A DNA stretch of 13,379 nt from Eubacteriales bacterium. GTDB lineage: Bacteria; Bacillota_A; Clostridia; Christensenellales; Aristaeellaceae. Shown piece by piece: positions 1 to 6,907 of the stretch. Under the pieces are notes generated by a model that saw only the letters and a list, made by a program, of their open reading frames with translations, was not told where the DNA came from and did no database searches. Location of the stretch: NCBI GenBank assembly GCA_030528845.1, contig JAUMYC010000024.1, forward strand, positions 4,470-17,848, written 5' to 3'. A program made the position numbers and the translations under genes. Each line of letters begins with the position of its first letter. Position 1 is the first letter of the stretch.

Positions 1-57
1 GGGGGGGGCGTCTTGCTTCTTCCTCCCACACAACAACCCCCCCCCCCCCCAAACCCC
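1..57. repeat. Homopolymer-rich leader: G8, C14 and C4 tracts upstream of tgt
   Basis: The window opens with eight G (1-8) and then has an uninterrupted run of 14 C (37-50), followed by AAA and CCCC (54-57). The C run ends 25 bases before the tgt start codon, so it lies in the presumed leader or promoter region. On the opposite strand it reads as long G runs that could form a G-quadruplex, and the G8 could also pair with the C run. No convincing -35/-10 pair is visible. Such a tract is prone to slippage, either in the cell or in sequencing, and being at the window edge it could also be an assembly end artefact. The tract is certain; any function is not. Confidence 0.6.
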
Positions 58-75
58 AAAGGAAGGAGGCGCCCC

Positions 76-1179
76 ATGAACGAACTGGTCACCCCGCACG
101 GCAGCGTGCCGCTGCCGGCGTTTTTCCCGGACGCGACCTACGGCGCGGTGCGCTGCACGCCCTTTGAAGACGTGCGCTCCGCAGGCCTGGTCATGAACAG
201 CTACCATCTCTATAACAGGCCCGGCCCGAAGCTGATCAAGCAGCTGGGCGGGCTGCACGCCTTCACCGGCTTCGGCGGCACTCTGCTCACCGACAGCGGC
301 GGCTTTCAGCTCTTTTCCCTCATCCGCGAAAACCCCGCCTACGGCGAGATCCGCGACAGCGAGATCCTGTTCCGGCCCGATATGGGCAAGGAAAAGATGA
401 TCTTCACGCCGGAGAAATGCATCCAGGCGCAGTTCCGCTACGGCTCGGATATCATGATGTGCCTGGACGTGTGTACCGCGCCGGACGACCCCTATGACGT
501 GCAGAGAAGAAGCGTGGAGCTGACGGTCAAATGGGCGAAGAGATGTAAGGAAGAATTTGAGCTGCAGCTGAAAAACCGAAAGGGCGAGGGCCCGAGGCCG
601 CTGCTGTTCGGCATCGTGCAGGGCGGCGGCGACAGGCAGCTGCGCATGGAATGCGGACAGCGGCTGGAGGAGATCGGCTTTGACGGCTACGGCTTCGGCG
701 GCTGGCCGCTGGGCGAGGACAATACATTGCGCGAGGACGTGCTGCAGTACGCCTGCGACGCCATGCCGGACCATAAAGTAAAATATGCCATGGGCCTCGG
801 TCGGCCGGAGGAGATCGTGAAGCTGGTCAAGATGGGCTATACCCTCTTTGACTGCGTGATCCCCACGCGCGAGGCAAGGCACCAAAGGCTGTATGTGTTC
901 AAGGAAGGCATGGAGACGAAGGACGGCGTCTGGCGCGAGGACGGCAATTTCTTCAAGTATCACCGCGCGCTGGACAGCGAGCACGCCCGCGACGGACGCC
1001 CCGTGGACGAGCATTGCGACTGCGTCCTGTGCCGCAAGCATTCGCGCGCGTATCTGCACCACCTCTTCAAGACGGACGACCCGCAGGCGCTCCGCTATGC
1101 CACGGCGCATAACCTGCGCTTCTATGAACGGCTGATGCAGCTGCTGCGCGAGAAAAAACAGGAGGAACAGGCGCGATGA
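76..1179 (+). CDS. tgt: tRNA-guanine transglycosylase, divergent (queuosine pathway)
   Basis: This is a TIM-barrel base-exchange enzyme that swaps the wobble guanine G34 of GUN-anticodon tRNAs for a 7-deazaguanine (preQ1 in most bacteria, queuine in some). The start at 76 is chosen because AAGGAGG (63-69) sits six bases upstream; the frame is open further upstream but has no signal there. The 367 residues match the usual bacterial length. Visible are DSGGFQ (73-78, general acid/base Asp73), base-binding Asp131, GIVQGG (179-184, Gln182), FDCV (258-261, nucleophile Asp259) and a zinc site Cys314, Cys316, Cys319 and His345 with canonical spacing. Oddities are a base-recognition loop reading GGWPLGE (208-214) where most bacterial enzymes have GGLAVGE or GGLSVGE, LDVC in place of FDEC, and PTREARHQ instead of PTRNARNG. 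The gene overlaps the next by four bases (ATGA). No other queuosine gene is in the window. Membership of the family is sure; the base it inserts is not. Confidence 0.92.
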   Translation: MNELVTPHGSVPLPAFFPDATYGAVRCTPFEDVRSAGLVMNSYHLYNRPGPKLIKQLGGLHAFTGFGGTLLTDSGGFQLFSLIRENPAYGEIRDSEILFRPDMGKEKMIFTPEKCIQAQFRYGSDIMMCLDVCTAPDDPYDVQRRSVELTVKWAKRCKEEFELQLKNRKGEGPRPLLFGIVQGGGDRQLRMECGQRLEEIGFDGYGFGGWPLGEDNTLREDVLQYACDAMPDHKVKYAMGLGRPEEIVKLVKMGYTLFDCVIPTREARHQRLYVFKEGMETKDGVWREDGNFFKYHRALDSEHARDGRPVDEHCDCVLCRKHSRAYLHHLFKTDDPQALRYATAHNLRFYERLMQLLREKKQEEQAR

Positions 1180-1964
1180 ACGAGCGCGAGCAAAAGGCGC
1201 TGGAGGCCATCCTGAGCTCCAAAAATTATCGGGAGATCTGCCCGGACACCGTGAAGAGGGTGTTCGAGGGCAAGCTGCCGCTGTATAAATCGCTCAAGGA
1301 GGCCGACAAGGCCGCAAGGGCGAGCCTGCATCAGATCACCGGCGCGTTCATGACCGCCGAGGAGATCCGCACGGCGGAGAAAATGGCGGCGGAATTTGCG
1401 CGGGGGAGCGAGGCGGCGCTGGAAAAGACGCTGGAGCTGCATTCCTCGACGCGGGAGCGCAAAGGCAGCTGGCGCGCGATGTACGAAAAAGCGTTCGCGG
1501 CGCTGGGCAAAACGCCGGAGAGCGTGCTCGACCTCGCCTGCGGCCTGAACCCGATCGCGCTGGGCGCGCTGGGCGTGAAAACAGTGCGCGGCTATGACAT
1601 ACAGGGCGGCGCGGTGAACGCGGTGAACGCATGGGCCGAGGCCGCCGGCTGGGACGTGCGCGGCTTCTGCGCAGACCTTCTGTGCGATATCGAATGGGAA
1701 GAGGCGGAGCTCGCGCTGATGATGAAGCTGCTGCCCCTGCTGGAGAGGCAGAGGGCGGGCGCGGCGAGGGAACTGCTGGAGAGCTGCCCGGCAAAATACG
1801 TGTTGGTCACCTTCCCCACGCGCACGCTGGGCGGCAGGAACGTGGGCATGGAAGAGCAATACGGAAACTGGATGGAAGAGAACACGCCGGCGAGCATGGA
1901 AACGCTGGCGCGCTTTGTGGAAGGCACGGAGCTGTGCTATGTGCTCAAGAGGAGGGAGAGCTGA
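1176..1964 (+). CDS. RmtB/ArmA-like 16S rRNA (guanine1405-N7)-methyltransferase
   Basis: This 262-residue SAM-dependent methyltransferase resembles the m7G1405 aminoglycoside-resistance family (RmtA-H, ArmA, and the actinomycete Sgm/Kgm/FmrO enzymes; Pfam FmrO) along its whole length. As compared with RmtB from memory, it has an N-terminal ILSSKNYREICPDTVKR block (12-28), LHQITGAFMT (51-60), the LHSSTRER block (88-95), the SAM motif VLDLACGLNP (117-126), acidic Asp141 in GYDIQ, MKLLPLLE (183-190), FPTRTLGGRNVGME (213-226) and a GTELCYVLKR tail (250-259). These enzymes methylate N7 of G1405 in helix 44 of the assembled 30S subunit and block 4,6-disubstituted deoxystreptamines such as gentamicin, amikacin and kanamycin. 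GGAGG (1161-1165) precedes the start, which overlaps the tgt stop as ATGA; the stop overlaps the rsmI start as TGATG, so all three are probably co-translated. Its GC-rich codon use looks like its neighbours, giving no sign of recent import. Activity and target base are inferred from homology. Confidence 0.87.
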   Translation: MNEREQKALEAILSSKNYREICPDTVKRVFEGKLPLYKSLKEADKAARASLHQITGAFMTAEEIRTAEKMAAEFARGSEAALEKTLELHSSTRERKGSWRAMYEKAFAALGKTPESVLDLACGLNPIALGALGVKTVRGYDIQGGAVNAVNAWAEAAGWDVRGFCADLLCDIEWEEAELALMMKLLPLLERQRAGAARELLESCPAKYVLVTFPTRTLGGRNVGMEEQYGNWMEENTPASMETLARFVEGTELCYVLKRRES

Positions 1965-2833
1965 TGCCGAAGCTGCTGGTCGTCGCCACGCCCATCGGAA
2001 ACCTTTCCGATGCGTCCGAGCGCGTGAAGCAGGCCTTTGCGGATGCGGATCTGGTCGCGGCGGAGGATACCCGCGTGACGATGAAGCTGCTGGACCACTT
2101 TGGCCTGAAAAAGCCGCTGGTCTCCTGCCACAGGCATAATGAGGAGAGTCGCGCGCCGGAGATCATCGCGCGCATGCTGGAGGAGGATCTGACCGTGGCG
2201 CTGTGCTCGGACGCGGGCACGCCGGCGGTCTCGGATCCGGGCAACAGGCTCGTGGAGGCCGCATGGGAGGCGGGCGTGCCCGTGCTGCCCGTGTGCGGGC
2301 CTTCCGCGGCCATGACGGCGCTCTCGGCGGCGGGCTTTTTTGCGAGGGAATTTTCGTTCATCGGCTTCCCGCCGAGGGAAACGAAGGCCGTGGGCGAAAT
2401 ACTGGAGCGTTATCGCCGCGCGGGCAGCGACGTGGTCATCGCCTATGAATCGCCCCACAGGGTGATCGCCTTTTTGGAAAAGGCGCAGGCCTGCTGGCCG
2501 GAGTGCCGCGTGTGCGTGTGCTGCGACCTGAGCAAGCTCTACGAGCGCATCGACCGGGGCGGCATCGCCGATGTCCTGGAGGCGCTGCGCGCAAACCCGA
2601 ACGTGGAAAAGGGAGAATACTGCGTGGTGCTGGAATGCCCGCCCGCGCAGGAGGAAAGCGCGGGGGTGTCCGGCGAAAAGAGCGCGGAGGAAATGCTGCT
2701 GGGCTTTTTGCTGCAGGGCATGGACGCGCGCGAGGCCATGCAGGCCTGCGTGGAAGCGGGCGTTGCCAAAAACGCCGCCAAAAAAGCGCGCCTGGCCGTC
2801 GAAAAAATAGCAGAGCGGCTCTGCGGAGAATAA
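1964..2833 (+). CDS. rsmI: 16S rRNA (cytidine1402-2'-O)-methyltransferase RsmI
   Basis: RsmI is a tetrapyrrole-methylase-fold enzyme that adds the ribose methyl of m4Cm1402 in the decoding centre of 16S rRNA; RsmH adds the N4 methyl. Diagnostic blocks in the 289 residues are VATPIGNLSD (7-16), AAEDTR (32-37), SCHRHNE (54-60), SDAGTPAVSDPG (82-93), CGPSAA (111-116), FIGFPPRE (132-139) and YESPHRV (161-167), followed by KGEY (216-219) and a C-terminal helical domain. The usual RELTK element reads CDLSK here (187-191). The start at 1964 is set by GGAGGGAG (1951-1958) and by the TGATG junction with the Rmt-like gene, which implies coupled translation; the frame is open further upstream but overlaps the preceding gene. 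It is the last gene of the operon and is followed at once by a terminator. RsmI's target lies three nucleotides from G1405, the predicted target of its neighbour. Confidence 0.95.
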   Translation: MPKLLVVATPIGNLSDASERVKQAFADADLVAAEDTRVTMKLLDHFGLKKPLVSCHRHNEESRAPEIIARMLEEDLTVALCSDAGTPAVSDPGNRLVEAAWEAGVPVLPVCGPSAAMTALSAAGFFAREFSFIGFPPRETKAVGEILERYRRAGSDVVIAYESPHRVIAFLEKAQACWPECRVCVCCDLSKLYERIDRGGIADVLEALRANPNVEKGEYCVVLECPPAQEESAGVSGEKSAEEMLLGFLLQGMDAREAMQACVEAGVAKNAAKKARLAVEKIAERLCGE

Positions 2834-2852
2834 AGCGCGCAGAATAACAAAC

Positions 2853-2891
2853 AAAGGCGGACGCCGGAGAGTTCCGGGCATCCGCCTTTTT
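2853..2891. terminator. Bidirectional intrinsic terminator between convergent genes
   Basis: The nine-base arm 2853-2861 (AAAGGCGGA) pairs perfectly with 2881-2889, with an inner CCGGA/TCCGG stem around a GAGT loop, one mismatch and one bulge. A T run (2887-2891) follows on the plus strand, and the minus strand continues into TTTGTTTGTTATT, so the hairpin can end both the rsmI operon and the converging minus-strand gene, whose stop codon starts at 2896. It begins 19 bases after the rsmI stop. Confidence 0.85.
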
Positions 2892-2893
2892 GT

Positions 2894-5800
2894 TTATCTT
2901 GCGGAGGGCCGCGCGCGCTCCGCCAGCACCTGCTGGGGAGCGTCCCTGCGGATCCGCTCGGAACGGGCCGCAGGCGTCTCCTCCAAAAGGGGCAGCAGCG
3001 CCTGCGCGTCCGGCCGCCGGGTGAAGTGATCGCGCACGGCGTGGTCGGTCAGCGCGTTTGCACAGGCGAGCAGCAGCATGCCCTGATGATGGGCCATCGC
3101 GCTGCACACCACGCCGCAGCCGCGCCCGTTCGGCCCGTCGGTCGAAAAATCGATCGCCTCGACGAGACCGCAGGGGCAAGTGAAGCCCGCCGCATGCAGG
3201 CGCATCAGGTTTTCTGCGGCCTCTGCGGGCGCGAGATCGAGCGCGAGCGCAGAGGAATAGGGCGAGACGACGGGCGCGTCCTGCTCGTCCTTGCACATCA
3301 GAGCGCGCAGCCCGAAGGCGCGATATTGAAAATTGCGCTCTTCGTCAAAGGCATAGTAGCCCGACTCCGAAACGCCCCAAAAGCCGCCGGGGCGGTGGCT
3401 AAGCTGCGCCCGGACGCAGCCGAGGCAGCCTTCGTGCAGCAGCGTGTGGCGCGGCGCATGAAAAAACAGCTCCGGCATGAGGTATTCGAACATCGTGCCG
3501 CTCCAGGAGATGGGCACGGCCCGTCCTCCCGCCGCCGCGCAGCTGCGCGAGAGCCGCTGCCAATGCTCCGGCGGCGCCTTGCCCAGCATGATCGCCGTGT
3601 AGCTCAGGATGCGCGCTTCGGAGGCGATCAGGTCGTAATACGAGGGCGTGAGCGCGCCGAGCTGCTCGTCATAGCCGATGGAAAACAGCTTGCGCACCGG
3701 GTCGTACAGGGCGGCGAGCTCCATTTCCTCCGCCAGCGCCCGCAGCTGCGCGCGCAGGGCGGGGTCGCGTTCGCGCACGGCCTCCTCGCACAGCAGCAGG
3801 CAGGCGAGGAGGTTTCCGCAGTCCACGCTGGAGACATAGCGCGGATACAGCGGCGCGCCGTCCTCCGGGTCGATCCAGTTATAGGGCATGCCGTGCCATT
3901 TTTCCATGCGCTCGAGGCTCTGCGCGGTCTGTCGCAGCCGCGCGAGCATTTCCGCCTCGTCGATCAGGCCGAGCTCCTTCGCGCCGACGCAGCAGGCCAT
4001 GTACAGGCCGATGTTGGTGGGCGAGGTGCGCCGCGCCGTGCCGATGGGCGGCTCGAACTGCACGTTGTCCGGCGGCAGCCCGCTTGCGCAGGTGTATTGG
4101 ACGAAAAAGCGCCAGGTATCCTGCGCGAGAGAAGAGAGGAACGCGCGCTGCCCGGCGCTGAGGCGCTCCGGCTCGCGCTGCTCCTGCATGTGCTCGAGCA
4201 GGGGCGCGCCCAGCAGAAACAGCGCCGTCAGCACCGCGCCGCTAAGGTACATTTTTCCTGAAAAAGCGCAGAGCGCGCACAGCAGCGCGGCTGCCGCGCG
4301 GGGCCAGAGCGGCGCGCGCCCGGCCTGCCGCTCGGCGTCTGCGGCGCTCACCCATTCGAGCATATTGCGGCGGGAGATGAAGGTGCGGCAGAGCGCCCGT
4401 GCGGCGGCGTCCAGCCGGCAGTGCGCTTCGTTGGGCAGCAGGGCGAGCTGCGCCGTGGCGCGCAGCAGGCCGTCCGCCGTGGGACAGAGCAGAAAGCCGG
4501 ACAGACAGACCAGCAGCCCGGTCAGCAGCAGGGCGGGCGCGGCGTGCAGCAGCCCCGCCAGCAGCAAGCCGAGCGCCGCCGCGGGCGTGAGGCTGATGCG
4601 CAAATTGTCCAGCATGCGGTATTTTTGCAGGGGCGTGCGCCCGCGCAGGAAGGGCAGCAGCTGCCAGTCGCCGCGCGTCCAGCGATGCGTGCGCTTGAGC
4701 AGGGAATGCAGCGCGGCGGGAAAATGATCCAGCAGGACGATATCTCCCGCAAAGGCGGAGCCGACGAGAAAGCCTTCGAGCAGATCGTGGCTGAGGATGG
4801 CGTTTTCCGGCAGGGCCTGCCCGGCCCGCTGCGCAAAGGCTGCGACGTCGTAAACGCCCTTCCCGGCAAAGCCGCCCTGCCCGCACAGATCCTGATAGAC
4901 CTCGGAGGCCGTGCCGCCGTAGCCGTTCACGCCGGCCGCGCCGCCCAGCAGCCGCGCGAAGGGAGAGGGCTCTCCCGCGGCGCTCAGCGCCATGCGCGGC
5001 TGCAGCACATTGCGCCCGCTCAGCCGGTTCACCGGGTGCGCGATCGTGCCGACGAGCATGCGCAGCGCGCCGGGATAGGGCCGGGTGTCCGCGTCGAGGG
5101 TGATCACATACTGAAAGCGGCCTGCGAGCGCGGGCGCGTCTTCGCCGTCCGCATCAAAAGTGTTCTCGCCGCCAAGCAGCAGCGCGTTGAGCGCCTGCAG
5201 AGCGCCGCGCTTGCGCTCGCGGCCCATCCAGCGGCCCGATGCGCTGTTCCACACGCGGCTGCGGTGCAGAAAATAAAGCCTTCGCTGCCCGATGCGCTCG
5301 TTTGCGCGCGCGACGGCTCCCCGTGCGCGGGCGAGGGTCTCGCTGTCTCCGGCCAGCAGCGGCGCGTCCGCGTCCGGGAAATCGCCCAGCAGGCAGAAGG
5401 AAAAGCGTTCGTCGCGCTCTCCCGCAGCGAGCACCTCCAATTGCCCCGCGAGCGCTTCCGCGCGCCGGGCGTCGGGGAGGATGGCCGGGATGACCACGAG
5501 CGTGTGCAGCTCCTTTGGGAGCGCTTCCGGCGCGAGGCGCAGAAGGCCGGCCGGCGGAACGAAGCGCGCGCAGAGGGCGTTGACGAGCGCGGAGGCCAGC
5601 GCCCAGCAGCCGACGGCCGCAAAGCCCCACGCCCAGAAGGGCACGGAGCAGGCGCACAGAGCGGCCAGCAGCGCGGCGGCAAGCGCGAAAACAGCAGTCA
5701 TATAGAAGGAGCCGTGCGGGTCCGGCACGCGTTTTGTCAGGCGGACGTCCGCGCGCCCCAGCTCGCGCAGCAGCTCGGCGCGGCCATCGTCCTCCGTCCA

Positions 5801-6763
5801 ATACCAGCCCGGCTGTGCGCGCAGCTCTCCCTCGGGGGCGCGTGCGGCGAGGTCGAGTGCCTCCCGCACGACGGCGGCCTCGGAAAGCTCCGCCTCGCGG
5901 GCGATTTGCGCGACGCACCTGCGCAGGATGGCCTGCGATGCCTCCGCGCAGGAGGTGTAGCAGGAATGCGCGAGGAGCAGCCGCCCCGCCTCGCACAGGC
6001 CGAGCAGCTCCTCCGGAGCGAGCTGCCCGGACAGCCGCAGCGCCTCGCTCAGGGCGTCCATGCGCCGGCAGAGGAGTTCCCGGCGCATCCGCTCGCGCTG
6101 CAGCACGGCATGCTCGCCGCCCTCCTGCGCGCCGAGCATGCGCTCGAGCTCCTTCTGCCTCCGGGGCGCGCCGCTCTCTTTGGCGAGGCACAGCGCCTGC
6201 TCCAGAAAGACGGAGCCCGGGCGCGCACTTCCTTCGCCCCGCAGCCAGCGCGCCGCAGCATCCCGTTCCTTCTGGATGGAAACGGCTTCGGCGCAGGCCT
6301 GGGCGTACAGGCGCATGCTTTCGACGCGCAGCGCCTCGCCCGTGCGCATCAGCTCCTCCATGCGCAGGCCGCGCTCCTGCGCAAAGGCGCGCAGAGCGAG
6401 CCGCACGCGCGCGGCGTCGGGCTGCATACCGCTGCAGAGCAGGATCTCCCGGGCGATGCGCTGGATGCGCGCCTCCCCCATAAGCTCGGGCAGCTCCCCG
6501 CGCTCCCGGGGCGCGGCCGCATAAAAGGCGGGCTCGAAAAAGCCTGCGGTCTGGGCGGCTTTTTGCAGAGCGTGGCATCTCTCCCGCTCCTGCGTGTGCG
6601 AGAGGACCCTGCGCAGCGCGCGCATGGCGGCGCGAGCCTCGCGCGGCACGCGCAGCCGCGCCTTGTCCCCGGTCTCTTCCTCCAGCGCGAGCAGGCGCAT
6701 ACGGCGCTGCAGCGCGTCTTCGGACAGGATATCGTCTTTGTACCGGCTTGAAACGGTGTACAT
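2894..6763 (-). CDS. Cyclic beta-1,2-glucan synthase-like protein (GT84 plus glucoamylase-like domain), lacking GH94
   Basis: This is a 1289-residue membrane glycosyltransferase related to NdvB/ChvB. In order: a soluble helical N-terminal region (1 to about 350); hydrophobic segments near 353-373 and 376-399; a GT84 catalytic domain (about 415-720) with DADT (557-560, metal-binding DxD), LSHDLLEG (657-664) and HRWTRGDWQ (693-701, the R-W glucan-polymerase motif); further membrane helices (about 724-760 and 822-852); then a glucoamylase-like (alpha/alpha)6 domain (about 870-1260) with SPTNIGLY (914-921), SWSGTMFEYLMP (1086-1097) and MAHHQGM (1223-1229). In full-size synthases of about 2800 residues this middle domain does the transglycosylating cyclisation, and a C-terminal GH94 phosphorylase domain sets chain length. 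GH94 is absent here and the protein ends naturally at TAA before the terminator, so this looks like a short architecture, not a frameshift. On its own strand GGGGGAGG lies seven bases before the ATG. The likely product is a beta-1,2-glucan, cyclic or linear, made at the membrane. It stands alone as a single transcript. Confidence 0.85.
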   Translation of the reverse strand: MYTVSSRYKDDILSEDALQRRMRLLALEEETGDKARLRVPREARAAMRALRRVLSHTQERERCHALQKAAQTAGFFEPAFYAAAPRERGELPELMGEARIQRIAREILLCSGMQPDAARVRLALRAFAQERGLRMEELMRTGEALRVESMRLYAQACAEAVSIQKERDAAARWLRGEGSARPGSVFLEQALCLAKESGAPRRQKELERMLGAQEGGEHAVLQRERMRRELLCRRMDALSEALRLSGQLAPEELLGLCEAGRLLLAHSCYTSCAEASQAILRRCVAQIAREAELSEAAVVREALDLAARAPEGELRAQPGWYWTEDDGRAELLRELGRADVRLTKRVPDPHGSFYMTAVFALAAALLAALCACSVPFWAWGFAAVGCWALASALVNALCARFVPPAGLLRLAPEALPKELHTLVVIPAILPDARRAEALAGQLEVLAAGERDERFSFCLLGDFPDADAPLLAGDSETLARARGAVARANERIGQRRLYFLHRSRVWNSASGRWMGRERKRGALQALNALLLGGENTFDADGEDAPALAGRFQYVITLDADTRPYPGALRMLVGTIAHPVNRLSGRNVLQPRMALSAAGEPSPFARLLGGAAGVNGYGGTASEVYQDLCGQGGFAGKGVYDVAAFAQRAGQALPENAILSHDLLEGFLVGSAFAGDIVLLDHFPAALHSLLKRTHRWTRGDWQLLPFLRGRTPLQKYRMLDNLRISLTPAAALGLLLAGLLHAAPALLLTGLLVCLSGFLLCPTADGLLRATAQLALLPNEAHCRLDAAARALCRTFISRRNMLEWVSAADAERQAGRAPLWPRAAAALLCALCAFSGKMYLSGAVLTALFLLGAPLLEHMQEQREPERLSAGQRAFLSSLAQDTWRFFVQYTCASGLPPDNVQFEPPIGTARRTSPTNIGLYMACCVGAKELGLIDEAEMLARLRQTAQSLERMEKWHGMPYNWIDPEDGAPLYPRYVSSVDCGNLLACLLLCEEAVRERDPALRAQLRALAEEMELAALYDPVRKLFSIGYDEQLGALTPSYYDLIASEARILSYTAIMLGKAPPEHWQRLSRSCAAAGGRAVPISWSGTMFEYLMPELFFHAPRHTLLHEGCLGCVRAQLSHRPGGFWGVSESGYYAFDEERNFQYRAFGLRALMCKDEQDAPVVSPYSSALALDLAPAEAAENLMRLHAAGFTCPCGLVEAIDFSTDGPNGRGCGVVCSAMAHHQGMLLLACANALTDHAVRDHFTRRPDAQALLPLLEETPAARSERIRRDAPQQVLAERARPSAR

Positions 6764-6851
6764 TTTCTGCCTCCCCCAAAATATGCATGGGTTTTGTACC
6801 GGCAGTATGCGCCGCTTTTCCTCCTCTTATGCCGCCGCGGCGATCTCATTC

Positions 6852-6880
6852 TTGAAAAACCGCCGGAGGCATGGTATATT
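6852..6880 (+). promoter_or_regulatory. Sigma-A-type promoter of the sirtuin-rsmA operon
   Basis: TTGAAA (6852-6857) and TATATT (6875-6880) are separated by exactly 17 bases, each differing from consensus at one position (TTGACA, TATAAT). Transcription would start near 6887, so the leader is only about 20 bases and consists mostly of the ribosome binding site GGAAGGAGGG (6890-6899). It lies in the 144-base divergent gap between the glucan synthase and the sirtuin. I found no equally good promoter for the minus-strand gene in the same gap. Confidence 0.75.
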
Positions 6881-6907
6881 GATTAAACCGGAAGGAGGGA
6901 AGCGGCC

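Noticed and set aside
13..75. Upstream extension of the tgt frame by 21 codons
   Set aside because: The extension would encode a Pro/Gln-rich stretch through the C14 tract with no ribosome binding site, whereas an ideal AAGGAGG precedes the start at 76.
76..1179. Tgt homologue as a DpdA-type DNA 7-deazaguanine modification system
   Set aside because: Length, zinc spacing and QGG/FDC motifs match tRNA enzymes, and no dpd, restriction or phage genes accompany it.
1631..1963. Upstream extension of the rsmI frame inside the Rmt-like gene
   Set aside because: The start at 1964 gives the exact family N-terminus (VATPIGNLSD) and a ribosome binding site; the extension lies in a shadow frame of the preceding gene.
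1176..1964. Recent horizontal acquisition of the Rmt-like gene
   Set aside because: No insertion sequence, repeat, integrase or base-composition change is visible at either border, and overlapping starts and stops indicate long residence in the operon.
4421..6751. A 776-codon open frame on the plus strand opposite the glucan synthase
   Set aside because: It is antisense to a gene with clear catalytic motifs, shows no family resemblance, and is rich in Arg, Ala, Gln and Gly as expected from the complement of GC-rich codons.
6764..6851. A promoter for the minus-strand glucan synthase
   Set aside because: Candidate -10 elements such as CATACT on the minus strand lack a -35 at suitable spacing, so I do not annotate one, although a promoter must exist nearby.
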